DNA of 6,166 nucleotides from Sphingobacteriaceae bacterium (GCA_023251695.1 JAHEYE010000214.1:1-6166); one strand, 5' to 3'. Shown: positions 1-6,007, counted from the first letter of the stretch. Numbers and translations: made by a program. The notes: a model not told the origin generated them from the sequence alone.

Positions 1-111
1 CGCAATTTACCTCACCCACCACAACTGACCTCAATTTACCTCACCCACCACGAACGAAACGCAATTTACCTCACCCACCACAACTGACCGCAATTTACCT
101 CACCCACCACG
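1..111. repeat. Tandem repeat array, 59-bp period made of two ~29-bp subunits, truncated by the window start
   Basis: The 20-mer caatttacctcacccaccac occurs four times, at 3-22, 32-51, 62-81 and 91-110. The linkers are 9 or 10 bases (aactgacct, gaacgaaacg, aactgaccg). Because the linkers alternate, the true period is 59 bp: bases 1-52 match 60-111 with one difference (t31 versus g90). The array probably continues upstream of the window. The last unit is also the left arm of the palindromic element at 94-202, so the array looks like duplicated copies of that element's end. No reading frame crosses it convincingly. Confidence 0.9.
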
Positions 112-202
112 CAAAGCGTGGTCCCCCCTCTCCCAAAAGGAGAGGGAATTTCCTTCTCCTTGCAGGAGAAGGTGGCCGCCGCCGGCAGACGGATGAGGTA
201 AA
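94..202. repeat. Palindromic intergenic element (REP/MITE-like) with nested hairpins
   Basis: The outer arms are imperfect inverted repeats: tttacctcaccc (94-105) against ggatgaggtaaa (191-202). Inside lie three perfect hairpins: accacgc/gcgtggt (106-112 with 116-122), ccctctcc/ggagaggg (126-133 with 139-146) and ccttctcct/aggagaagg (152-160 with 164-172). A GC-rich stretch at 173-190 contains the palindrome gccggc. Each half therefore reads arm, small hairpin, pyrimidine-rich CTCTCC-type stem, and the halves mirror each other. Similar arrangements are known in dispersed intergenic repeats of many bacteria. Whether this one is mobilised by a transposase cannot be seen here. It sits upstream of the lpxR-like gene. 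Confidence 0.8.
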
Positions 203-254
203 ATGAATGTTGTTATAATTTGTAAGCATTCCTCTCTATCTTCGTCTAATAAGT

Positions 255-1220
255 ATGCGGAGCGTTTACGCCTTTTTGTTTTTAATCAGCCTTTCTTTTG
301 GTTTAAAATCCCAAACCGATTCCATTCAAAAACCATTGGATAAAACTAACAGTTACTTTTCCTTTAATTACGATAATGATTTTTTTAGTGCTACCGACCG
401 TTACTATACGCAGGGAGTTTATTTAGAGTACATCGCCCCTTTTCTGCGGAATTCAATTCCCGCACGCATTTTACCCAAATTAAAACATAGTAACCAAAAT
501 TATTATGGCATCATTGCCGAGCAGGATTGTTTTACCCCCGGCAGCATCCGTTATGATACATTGAATTATCTCGACAGACCCTATGCAGCAACCATGTATG
601 TGTCACAGGTTTTATATTCTATTAATGAACAAAAAAAAATGCGCCTCAATTCCCGTACCGATATCGGCATGATAGGACCTTGCGCCATTTGTGAAGACGA
701 ACAAAAAGCCATTCACCGGAGCCTGGTTAACATTCAACCCTTGGGATGGGAGAACCAACTTAGTACCGATCTTTTTCTGAATTATGGTATCGGCCTCGAG
801 AAAGGCATCGTTAATACAAAATATTTTGAAACTATACTTAATAGCTACGCAAGGTTTGGTACAGCATACAATGACATCAGTGCCGGAATAATGGTGCGCG
901 GTGGTCTTATGGCGGGTTACTTTAAACAATTAGGCATTATCAAAAATGCAGTCAGGAATAAATTCCAATTATATGCGTTTGCAAAAGGCAAAGTAAGAGC
1001 GGTTGCTTATAATGCCCCCATTCAGGGTGGTATGATGAGTCCGGATATCCATGCGCTGCCTTATTCTTCTGTTAAACCACTCGTTTTACAGGGGACTTAC
1101 GGAATCGTTTTTGCTTATAAGCAGTTTAGTGCTGAGTACACTAAAGTTTACCAAAGTACTGAGTTTTTAAATGGCCGGGACCATGGCTGGGGTCATTGTA
1201 ATATCACGTTTTGTTTTTAA
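255..1220 (+). CDS. lpxR: LpxR-family lipid A 3'-O-deacylase (outer-membrane beta-barrel, DUF2219)
   Basis: The predicted enzyme removes the 3'-acyloxyacyl group of lipid A at the outer membrane. The protein has 321 residues, close to characterised LpxR proteins of about 320. Residues 1-19 form a signal peptide. The family signature is clear: Asn41-Asp42 inside DNDFFSATDRYYTQG (40-54), with Thr52 at the position of the family's conserved Thr; LDRPYAA (106-112); then IGPC (140-143) leading to His154 in AIHRSL and GWENQL (164-169) with Glu166. These correspond to the catalytic Asn/Asp, His and acidic residues described for Salmonella LpxR; this mapping is from memory of the family, not from an alignment. 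The last residue is Phe, as expected for a barrel beta-signal. The start is the first ATG of the frame before the signal peptide; no Shine-Dalgarno is visible. A TATAATTTG at 214-222 could be a -7 box but has no TTTG partner. Substrate specificity is not proven. Confidence 0.85.
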   Translation: MRSVYAFLFLISLSFGLKSQTDSIQKPLDKTNSYFSFNYDNDFFSATDRYYTQGVYLEYIAPFLRNSIPARILPKLKHSNQNYYGIIAEQDCFTPGSIRYDTLNYLDRPYAATMYVSQVLYSINEQKKMRLNSRTDIGMIGPCAICEDEQKAIHRSLVNIQPLGWENQLSTDLFLNYGIGLEKGIVNTKYFETILNSYARFGTAYNDISAGIMVRGGLMAGYFKQLGIIKNAVRNKFQLYAFAKGKVRAVAYNAPIQGGMMSPDIHALPYSSVKPLVLQGTYGIVFAYKQFSAEYTKVYQSTEFLNGRDHGWGHCNITFCF

Positions 1221-1359
1221 CCCCTCTGCCATTCCGCTAAAGCGAAATTTGGCTGTCTCACCTTTATCCATCGGTAAGCTCAGGAGGGGAGAAGTCTTTA
1301 CGCATTTCAATTCTCCCCCTTTTTTTAAGGGGGAGTGGCAGCAAAGCTGACGAGGGGGT
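1220..1359. repeat. Palindromic intergenic element, second family, abutting the lpxR stop codon
   Basis: The left end reads acccctctgc, an imperfect hairpin around ttccgc-taaa-gcgaaa, then gctgtctcacctttatcc. The right end, read on the minus strand, is accccctcgtcagctttgctg followed by ccactccccctt, so the two ends mirror each other. Internal stems are ctccccctt/aagggggag (1313-1321 with 1327-1335, perfect 9 bp), cagc/gctg (1339-1342 with 1346-1349) and ggggagaa/ttctcccc (1286-1293 with 1311-1318). The first base overlaps the final A of the lpxR stop codon, so in transcripts the hairpins could act as a 3' end or terminator. A second partial copy of the left end lies at 6120-6166. Confidence 0.8.
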
Positions 1360-1366
1360 CCACCTA

Positions 1367-1398
1367 TTTGCATTTAGGCTTTATCTTCCGTAACTTTA
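1367..1398 (+). promoter_or_regulatory. Candidate Bacteroidota-type promoter for the 117-aa exported protein
   Basis: TTTG at 1367-1370 and TAACTTTA at 1391-1398 are separated by 20 bases. This matches the Bacteroidota pattern of a -33 TTTG and -7 TAnnTTTG, with only the last base of the -7 box deviating. A transcript would start near 1405 and carry a leader of about 40 bases. The boxes lie just outside the palindromic element ending at 1359. Confidence 0.5.
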
Positions 1399-1446
1399 AT
1401 AAAAGACTAACGTACAATCATTTAATTAACCCATAAACTAAACGCT

Positions 1447-1800
1447 ATGAAGACAAAAACTACATATTCGTTAATCATTACGCTTTGCGCCGTGATTGGA
1501 TTTTTCTTGTTTAATGCCTTTAAACCGGATTCCGGAAATAACGTAAACAAATACCTCACTTTAAAAGTAGTTGAACAACCCGGACTGATGGCCAACTCAT
1601 TTATGGTGACGGTTGATGAAGAAGGTAAAACCGAAGAAGTATTGTTTGACAAATTAAAAATCGACAACATTACACCCAACACCATTAAAGTAACCGAAAA
1701 GGTAAACTCAATTGCAAAACAAGGCTACGAAATTGTTGCTGTTACGAGTAACGCTACAGGCGGTTTGCTGATTGATACCTATACTTTTGTGAAAAAATAA
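1447..1800 (+). CDS. Small exported protein of unknown function (weak DUF4177-like resemblance)
   Basis: I do not recognise this 117-residue protein by name. Residues 1-25 are a Lys-rich start followed by a hydrophobic segment (SLIITLCAVIGFFLFNAF), a signal peptide or membrane anchor without a lipobox Cys. The rest is soluble. It begins with a beta-like stretch LTLKVVEQPG (37-46), runs through a charged, Asp/Glu-rich middle (57-75), and ends with VNSIAKQGYEIVAVT (86-100), a GG turn and a last strand TYTFVKK. The order of strand, helix, then GYEIVAV and a closing strand recalls DUF4177-type proteins (KVVE ... GWELVAV ...), but the middle is longer and the likeness is by eye only. It stands alone: the palindromic element and a promoter candidate precede it and 254 bases separate it from the next gene. 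The start has no Shine-Dalgarno, normal for this phylum. Confidence 0.6.
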   Translation: MKTKTTYSLIITLCAVIGFFLFNAFKPDSGNNVNKYLTLKVVEQPGLMANSFMVTVDEEGKTEEVLFDKLKIDNITPNTIKVTEKVNSIAKQGYEIVAVTSNATGGLLIDTYTFVKK

Positions 1801-1836
1801 TTTTACATAATTACAGTCATTTACAAATGTATCAAC

Positions 1837-1920
1837 GGCGCTTAGCCACGAGTTATAACCAACGGCGACGGACTCTAGCTCCGTAGATAAAGCGTTTCGA
1901 TCTGCATTTAGACGCGCGCC
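1837..1920 (+). other. GC-rich segment with cloverleaf-like potential; possible structured RNA or decayed tRNA
   Basis: Paired segments nest as a four-arm fold: ggcgc/gcgcc (1837-1841 with 1916-1920), gcc/ggc (1845-1847 with 1864-1866), acgga/tccgt (1868-1872 with 1880-1884) and taaagcg/tgc(a)ttta (1888-1894 with 1903-1910, one bulge). The third arm has exactly 5 bp and a 7-base loop ctctagc, which would present CTA in the anticodon position after T33. The last loop contains TTCGATC, like a T-loop. Against a working tRNA: the closing stem has only 5 clean pairs, the D-like loop lacks GG, the T-stem is irregular, and 5 extra bases precede the acceptor strand. It could also be chance pairing in a spacer. 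Confidence 0.22.
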
Positions 1921-1965
1921 AAGAATTTTCACTTCTTACAGGTTGTTAAACCGGGTAAAACTGAT

Positions 1966-1996
1966 ATCCATCATACAACTGGATGACTACAGTCAT
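1966..1996. promoter_or_regulatory. Two overlapping small palindromes upstream of the Cys-rich protein gene, possible operator
   Basis: atcca (1966-1970) pairs with tggat (1980-1984) around a 9-base loop, and atgact (1983-1988) mirrors agtcat (1991-1996) with a 2-base centre. They lie 60-90 bases before the ATG at 2055, just before a run of seven T at 2007-2013. A metal-responsive operator is conceivable given the gene behind it, but this is inference; no known operator consensus is recognised. A promoter with TTTG at 2011-2014 and TATTTATT at 2036-2043 fits the Bacteroidota pattern only poorly. Confidence 0.25.
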
Positions 1997-2054
1997 TAAC
2001 AGCCCCTTTTTTTGATTATATCATTGCAGTGTCAATATTTATTAACTTATAAAA

Positions 2055-2477
2055 ATGAAAAAAATGAAAAAATTAATCTTAGTATTCGCTGTGATTGGAT
2101 TCATTGCAATGACCGCAACAACAAAAACATCATCAGATAACAAAATAGTGCCGGAATTAAAGTCTGACAAAGACAAAGCCTGTATTGATGCGTGTAATGC
2201 ATGTATTGCTTCCTGCAAAAAAGTAGAAGGAATGTGCGCAAACAACAAAAGCGGTAAAATGGCTGAATGTGAAAAACTTTGCAAAGAGTGTGTTACCGCC
2301 TGCGAAAAATGTGTTAAAGCCATGACAGATAAAAGTAAAGACTGCAAAAGTATTTGTGCGGACTGCGTAAAAAAATGCGAAAAATGTGCAACAGAGTGTG
2401 ATAAGTTTGACATGTCTGACTGCAAAAAATGCGCAATCGATTGTCGTGCTGCAGCAAAGCATTGCAAAGAAATGTAA
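2055..2477 (+). CDS. Exported Cys-rich four-helix-bundle protein, Csp/DUF326-like, probable Cu(I) binder
   Basis: This 140-residue protein has 20 cysteines, all after residue 42. They fall at 3- and 4-residue spacings in four blocks: 43, 47, 50, 54, 61; 72, 76, 79, 83, 86; 97, 101, 104, 108, 111, 115; and 123, 126, 130, 137. That spacing puts all Cys on one face of four helices, as in copper storage proteins (Csp), whose bundle core is filled with Cys-bound Cu(I). The rest is mostly Lys, Glu, Asp and Ala, fitting exposed helix surfaces. Residues 1-21 are a Lys start plus hydrophobic stretch (LILVFAVIGFIAM), a Sec-type signal; there is no twin Arg and no lipobox. The ATG at 2064 (Met4) is an alternative start. 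It has its own terminator and no copper pump or regulator beside it. Metal identity is inferred; other soft metals or a metallothionein-like role are possible. Confidence 0.75.
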   Translation: MKKMKKLILVFAVIGFIAMTATTKTSSDNKIVPELKSDKDKACIDACNACIASCKKVEGMCANNKSGKMAECEKLCKECVTACEKCVKAMTDKSKDCKSICADCVKKCEKCATECDKFDMSDCKKCAIDCRAAAKHCKEM

Positions 2478-2497
2478 TATTAATAATTCGATATATT

Positions 2498-2541
2498 AAA
2501 AAGGGAGCCACCTACTCTTGCTCCCTTTTTTGTTTTTTTTT
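2498..2541 (+). terminator. Strong rho-independent terminator after the Cys-rich protein gene
   Basis: aaaaagggagc (2498-2508) pairs perfectly with gctcccttttt (2520-2530), an 11-bp stem with an 11-base loop. A long T tract follows, broken by a single G at 2532. It starts 20 bases after the stop codon and separates this gene from the SRPBCC gene that begins 30 bases further on. Confidence 0.9.
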
Positions 2542-2570
2542 TAGAACTCCCTTTTGTTAAAACTATTCAG

Positions 2571-3206
2571 ATGATGAGTTCAAAATCATTAAATAAAGTT
2601 TTCATGTTTGTGCTGTCATTAGCATCATTAAATGGCTATAGCCGCAAATATTGTATTGGTAAAGATTCTTTAAAAAGAATTAAGCATCAACAGAAAATAA
2701 TTGTTATTAAAAACACAACCGTTCCTGAAGTCTTTGCTTATATGGACAGAATTGGTAATACCGGTGAGCATATGACCAAAAAGTCAATGGCCATGATGGG
2801 AAGTAAATTAAAATTAACACAGCTATCTGAACATGCAACTGGTTTAAATTCAAAGTACCAATGGAAAGGAAAAACAATGGGTTTTAAAATGGATTTTACT
2901 GTTGTAACAACCAAATGGGATAAAGACCAAGAAAAAATTTGGGAAACCATTGGCCCAGCTAAAATGATAATCCTTAAATGGTATCGTATGAAATTAATAG
3001 TTACTCCCGATGGGGAAAATACACGAGCAAATCTGAGTATCGACTATACAATACCAAGAACTTTCTTTTTCCGTTCCGTTGGATTTTTTCTAGCCAAACC
3101 CTATGCTAAATGGTGTTTGAAAAAAATGTTAAATGAGACTAGGATACGTTTTGAAAATCGCGCTTCTGAAAAATCACAGACTTTACTTAGCTTGCGCATT
3201 AACTAA
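2571..3206 (+). CDS. SRPBCC-fold (START/polyketide-cyclase-like) protein with N-terminal hydrophobic leader
   Basis: The protein has 211 residues. Residues 42-197 follow the SRPBCC plan: a first strand KIIVIKNTTVPEVFAYM (42-58) where the ligand-cavity helix begins, a beta-rich middle with KYQWKGKTMGFKMDFTVV (95-112) and WETIGP (124-129), later strands LKWYRMKLIVTPDG and ANLSIDYTIP, and a long C-terminal helix (about 168-197). Members bind hydrophobic ligands; no catalytic residues define a reaction here. Unusually, residues 1-22 form a hydrophobic leader (KVFMFVLSLASLNG), suggesting export or anchoring, whereas many family members are cytosolic. A later internal start would remove the leader, but no better start is visible. 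The start is ATGATG, so translation could begin at 2571 or 2574. It lies just behind the terminator at 2498-2541 and no clear promoter is seen, so its transcription may depend on read-through. Confidence 0.6.
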   Translation: MMSSKSLNKVFMFVLSLASLNGYSRKYCIGKDSLKRIKHQQKIIVIKNTTVPEVFAYMDRIGNTGEHMTKKSMAMMGSKLKLTQLSEHATGLNSKYQWKGKTMGFKMDFTVVTTKWDKDQEKIWETIGPAKMIILKWYRMKLIVTPDGENTRANLSIDYTIPRTFFFRSVGFFLAKPYAKWCLKKMLNETRIRFENRASEKSQTLLSLRIN

Positions 3207-3256
3207 TAATCGGACGTATTTCATAGACACATGATGAAACTTATGGATGATCGCCA

Positions 3257-3289
3257 CTAGACCATAACAGCTATCTAGCTCCTTTTTTT
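3257..3289 (+). terminator. Weak candidate terminator after the SRPBCC gene
   Basis: ctaga (3257-3261) can pair with tctag (3274-3278), or agct with agct (3270-3273 region with 3277-3280), followed by cc and seven T (3283-3289). The stems are short and AT-rich, so function is uncertain. It lies in the 144-bp convergent gap before the clpB stop, where a perfect palindrome gtgttaacac (3292-3301) also occurs. No hairpin plus T-run could be found for clpB on the opposite strand. Confidence 0.3.
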
Positions 3290-3350
3290 GAGTGTTAACA
3301 CACAAATGCGTGACCTGACATAGTAAAAAACGACGCAAGGCCGCAAAACT

Positions 3351-5948
3351 TTACTTATTCCTAAAAACAAATTTATTATCAAACATATCTAACACAATTT
3401 CTTTTTCTTTATCTATTGTGCCTGATAAAATTTGTTTCGATAGTTCGTTTAATACTTGTTTTTGCATGACGCGTTTTACAGGGCGCGCACCAAATTGCGG
3501 GTCGTAACCCAATTGTGAGAGCCAGTCAATTGCTTCATGCGTAGCACTCATTTTAATTTGTTGCTCCGCTAACATCTTCGCTACATTATTAAATTGAATT
3601 TCTACAATTTTATGAATGTTCTCACGGTTTAACGGTTCAAACATAATTACTTCATCAATACGGTTCAAAAATTCAGGACGAATGGATTTTCTCAACAATT
3701 CAAACACTTCTGTTTTTGTTTTTGCAAGAACAGAGTCTTTATTCTTTTCCGTCATCTTATCAAAATTCTCCTGTATCAAATGCGAACCAATATTTGATGT
3801 CATTATAATAATCGTGTTTTTAAAATTTACCGTTCTCCCCTTGTTATCGGTTAAACGACCATCATCCAACACCTGCAACAAAACATTAAATACATCCGGA
3901 TGCGCTTTCTCAATTTCATCTAACAACACCACTGAATAAGGTCTGCGACGTACTGCTTCCGTTAACTGTCCGCCTTCATCGTAACCCACATATCCGGGAG
4001 GCGCACCAACTAAACGGCTTACGGCATGGCGTTCCTGATATTCACTCATATCAATGCGTGTCATTGCATTTTCGTTATTGAATAAAAATTCAGCTAACGC
4101 TTTTGCTAATTCTGTTTTACCAACACCGGTGGTTCCCAAAAAGATAAAAGAACCAATCGGACGTTTTGCATCCTGCAACCCTGCCCTGCTTCTGCGTACA
4201 GCATCTGCAATACTTTCAATTGCTTCGTGCTGACCAACTACACGTTTGTGTAATTCATCTTCGAGGTGCAATAGTTTTTCTTTTTCACTTTGCAGCATTC
4301 TTGAAACAGGAATCCCGGTCCACGCCGAAATAACACCTGCAATATCTTCACTGTCCACTTCCTCTTTAACTAATTGTGAACCGCTGGCTTTTGCTTCTGA
4401 TAATTTACTTTCCATTTCAGAAAGTTTTGCCTCTGCATCTTTTATTTTACCGTAACGGATTTCTGCGACTTTACCGTAATCTCCGGCTTTCTCAAAATTA
4501 TTCGCTTGTAATTTTAAATCTTCAATCTGCAATTTTATTTTCTGAACGCCTTCAATGGCTTCTTTCTCTCCTTGCCATTTCGCACGCAATGAATTACGTT
4601 TATCCTGTAAGTCCGCAATTTCTTTATTGAGTTCAATTACTTTTTTATCTTCACTCTCACGTTTCATCGCTTCGCGTTCAATTTCGAGCTGCATGATTTC
4701 ACGTTCCACTTTATCCAACTCAATTGGCATTGAATTAATCTGCATTCTTAATTTAGAAGCAGCTTCGTCCATTAAGTCAATGGCTTTGTCTGGCAGGAAA
4801 CGATCGCTGATATAACGTTGTGATAATTCAACTGCGGCAATGATTGCCTCGTCTTTAATACGCACTTTGTGATGCGTTTCATATTTTTCTTTTATACCAC
4901 GCATAATAGAAATCGCGTCTTCAGCACTTGGCTCATCCACCATTACTTTTTGAAAACGTCGCTCTAAGGCCTTATCTTTTTCAAAATATTTTTGATATTC
5001 ATTTAGTGTCGTTGCTCCAATCGCCCTTAATTCTCCTCTTGCAAGAGCCGGTTTCAAAATATTTGCCGCATCCATTGCGCCTTCTCCGCCACCACCAGCA
5101 CCAACTAAAGTATGTATCTCATCAATAAATAAAACAATATCACCACTACTGCCTGTAACCTCTTTAATAACGGATTTCAAACGCTCTTCAAATTCACCTT
5201 TATATTTAGCACCCGCAATCAATGCGCCCATGTCCAAAGAAAATATTTGTTTTGTTTTTAAATTCTCCGGTACATCTCCACTGATAATCCGATGCGCCAA
5301 GCCTTCCGCGATTGCTGTCTTACCAACACCGGGTTCTCCAACTAAAATCGGATTGTTTTTTGTACGACGTGATAAAATTTGTAACACACGGCGGATTTCC
5401 TCATCACGACCAATTACAGGATCTAATTTTCCGCCTTGCGCCTGCGCATTTAAATTAATGGCGTATTTATTCAATGCATTATAAGTCTCTTCCTGCGACT
5501 GAGAAGTCACACTTGCTCCTTTACGTAATTCTTTTATAGCAGCTTTCAAATCTTTTTCTGTAAAGCCCATGTCTTTCATCATCGCAGCAACACCATCGCC
5601 ACTCGCTAAAATTCCTAATATCAAATGCTCAATGGAAACAAACTCATCCTTGAATTCTTTTAAATACGAAGTCGCTTTGGCTACGGTTTGATTAGCTGTA
5701 GCAGAAAGAAAAGGTTGTCCGCCTTCCACTTTGGGATATGATTTCAAAATGCTGTCTAATGTTTTTTCAAACACATCGGCTTTAATGCCCAGCTTTTTTA
5801 AAATAAACGGCGCCACATTTTCGTCCACTTCTAAAATAGATTTTAAAATATGTCCGTTTTCGATGGCCTGATTCCCATTCATGGTTGCTAATGTTACAGC
5901 TTGCTGAATGGCTTCCTGCGATTTTATTGTGAAATTATTTAGGTTCAT
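3351..5948 (-). CDS. clpB: ATP-dependent disaggregase chaperone ClpB (Hsp100)
   Basis: A complete 865-residue ClpB, the usual length. It is a cytoplasmic hexamer that threads aggregated proteins through its pore and refolds them with DnaK. The domain order is intact. The N-terminal Clp repeat domain covers about 1-145. NBD1 has Walker A GEPGVGKT (204-211), pore loop GAKYKGEFE (246-254, Tyr249), Walker B LFIDE (273-277) and the Arg finger pair ALERRF (327-332). The coiled-coil middle domain, about 405-525, separates ClpB from ClpA and ClpX. NBD2 has Walker A GTTGVGKT (605-612), pore loop GYVGYDEGG (652-660), Walker B VVLLDE (673-678), RPEFLNRID (757-765) and sensor 2 GARPVKR (820-826). There is no ClpP-binding IGL/F loop evident, as expected for ClpB. 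It starts at the family's usual MNLNNFTIKSQEAI. It is monocistronic here and convergent with the plus-strand genes. Confidence 0.98.
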   Translation of the reverse strand: MNLNNFTIKSQEAIQQAVTLATMNGNQAIENGHILKSILEVDENVAPFILKKLGIKADVFEKTLDSILKSYPKVEGGQPFLSATANQTVAKATSYLKEFKDEFVSIEHLILGILASGDGVAAMMKDMGFTEKDLKAAIKELRKGASVTSQSQEETYNALNKYAINLNAQAQGGKLDPVIGRDEEIRRVLQILSRRTKNNPILVGEPGVGKTAIAEGLAHRIISGDVPENLKTKQIFSLDMGALIAGAKYKGEFEERLKSVIKEVTGSSGDIVLFIDEIHTLVGAGGGGEGAMDAANILKPALARGELRAIGATTLNEYQKYFEKDKALERRFQKVMVDEPSAEDAISIMRGIKEKYETHHKVRIKDEAIIAAVELSQRYISDRFLPDKAIDLMDEAASKLRMQINSMPIELDKVEREIMQLEIEREAMKRESEDKKVIELNKEIADLQDKRNSLRAKWQGEKEAIEGVQKIKLQIEDLKLQANNFEKAGDYGKVAEIRYGKIKDAEAKLSEMESKLSEAKASGSQLVKEEVDSEDIAGVISAWTGIPVSRMLQSEKEKLLHLEDELHKRVVGQHEAIESIADAVRRSRAGLQDAKRPIGSFIFLGTTGVGKTELAKALAEFLFNNENAMTRIDMSEYQERHAVSRLVGAPPGYVGYDEGGQLTEAVRRRPYSVVLLDEIEKAHPDVFNVLLQVLDDGRLTDNKGRTVNFKNTIIIMTSNIGSHLIQENFDKMTEKNKDSVLAKTKTEVFELLRKSIRPEFLNRIDEVIMFEPLNRENIHKIVEIQFNNVAKMLAEQQIKMSATHEAIDWLSQLGYDPQFGARPVKRVMQKQVLNELSKQILSGTIDKEKEIVLDMFDNKFVFRNK

Positions 5949-5964
5949 AATTGTAATTTATATA

Positions 5965-6007
5965 ATGGATATATCAAACTTTAATCCATAGTTAAAAGTC
6001 TGCTAAA
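5965..6007 (-). promoter_or_regulatory. Candidate clpB promoter with an overlapping inverted repeat
   Basis: Read on the minus strand, AAAGTTTG (5975-5982) resembles the TAnnTTTG -7 box with one deviation, and TTTA (6004-6007) lies 21 bases upstream as a weak -33 TTTG. Transcription would start about 20 bases before the ATG. An inverted repeat atggat (5965-5970) / atccat (5984-5989) with a 13-base centre spans the -7 box, a plausible operator position. I see no CIRCE element (TTAGCACTC-N9-GAGTGCTAA) or clear heat-shock sigma boxes. Confidence 0.3.

Larger units (their letters stand above)
1812..2001. repeat. 14-bp direct repeats bracketing a 162-bp segment
   Basis: tacagtcatttaca at 1812-1825 recurs as tacagtcattaaca at 1988-2001, 13 of 14 bases identical. 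Each copy overlaps a small palindrome: catttacaaatg (1818-1829) at the left copy and atgactacagtcat (1983-1996) at the right. The enclosed segment carries the cloverleaf-like structure. The arrangement could mark an old insertion with a target duplication, or be two operator-like sites; the sequence does not decide. Confidence 0.4.

Noticed and set aside
1..111. CRISPR array
   Set aside because: The units are 20 bp with only 9-10 bp between them, and those linkers repeat; CRISPR spacers are longer and unique, and no cas genes are present.
612..929. Minus-strand frame inside lpxR
   Set aside because: It is the shadow of the conserved LpxR frame, with no recognisable domain or leader.
1167..1373. 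Minus-strand frame across the palindromic element after lpxR
   Set aside because: It spans the hairpin-rich repeat and the lpxR 3' end, and its low-complexity product has no family features.
1801..2054. Integron attC site in the spacer
   Set aside because: GTTAAAC at 1945-1951 fits one core site, but no matching RYYYAAC partner and no symmetrical L'/L'' arms were found, and no integrase is present.
2042..2467. Minus-strand frame of 141 codons opposite the Cys-rich gene
   Set aside because: Its Ser/His/Phe-rich product is the mirror of Cys/Lys/Glu codons on the plus strand; the plus frame has a signal peptide, family-like Cys spacing and a matching terminator.
3616..5484. Plus-strand open frames inside clpB
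   Set aside because: All lie opposite a complete, conserved ClpB frame and encode Ser/Phe/Leu-rich sequences typical of antisense translation.
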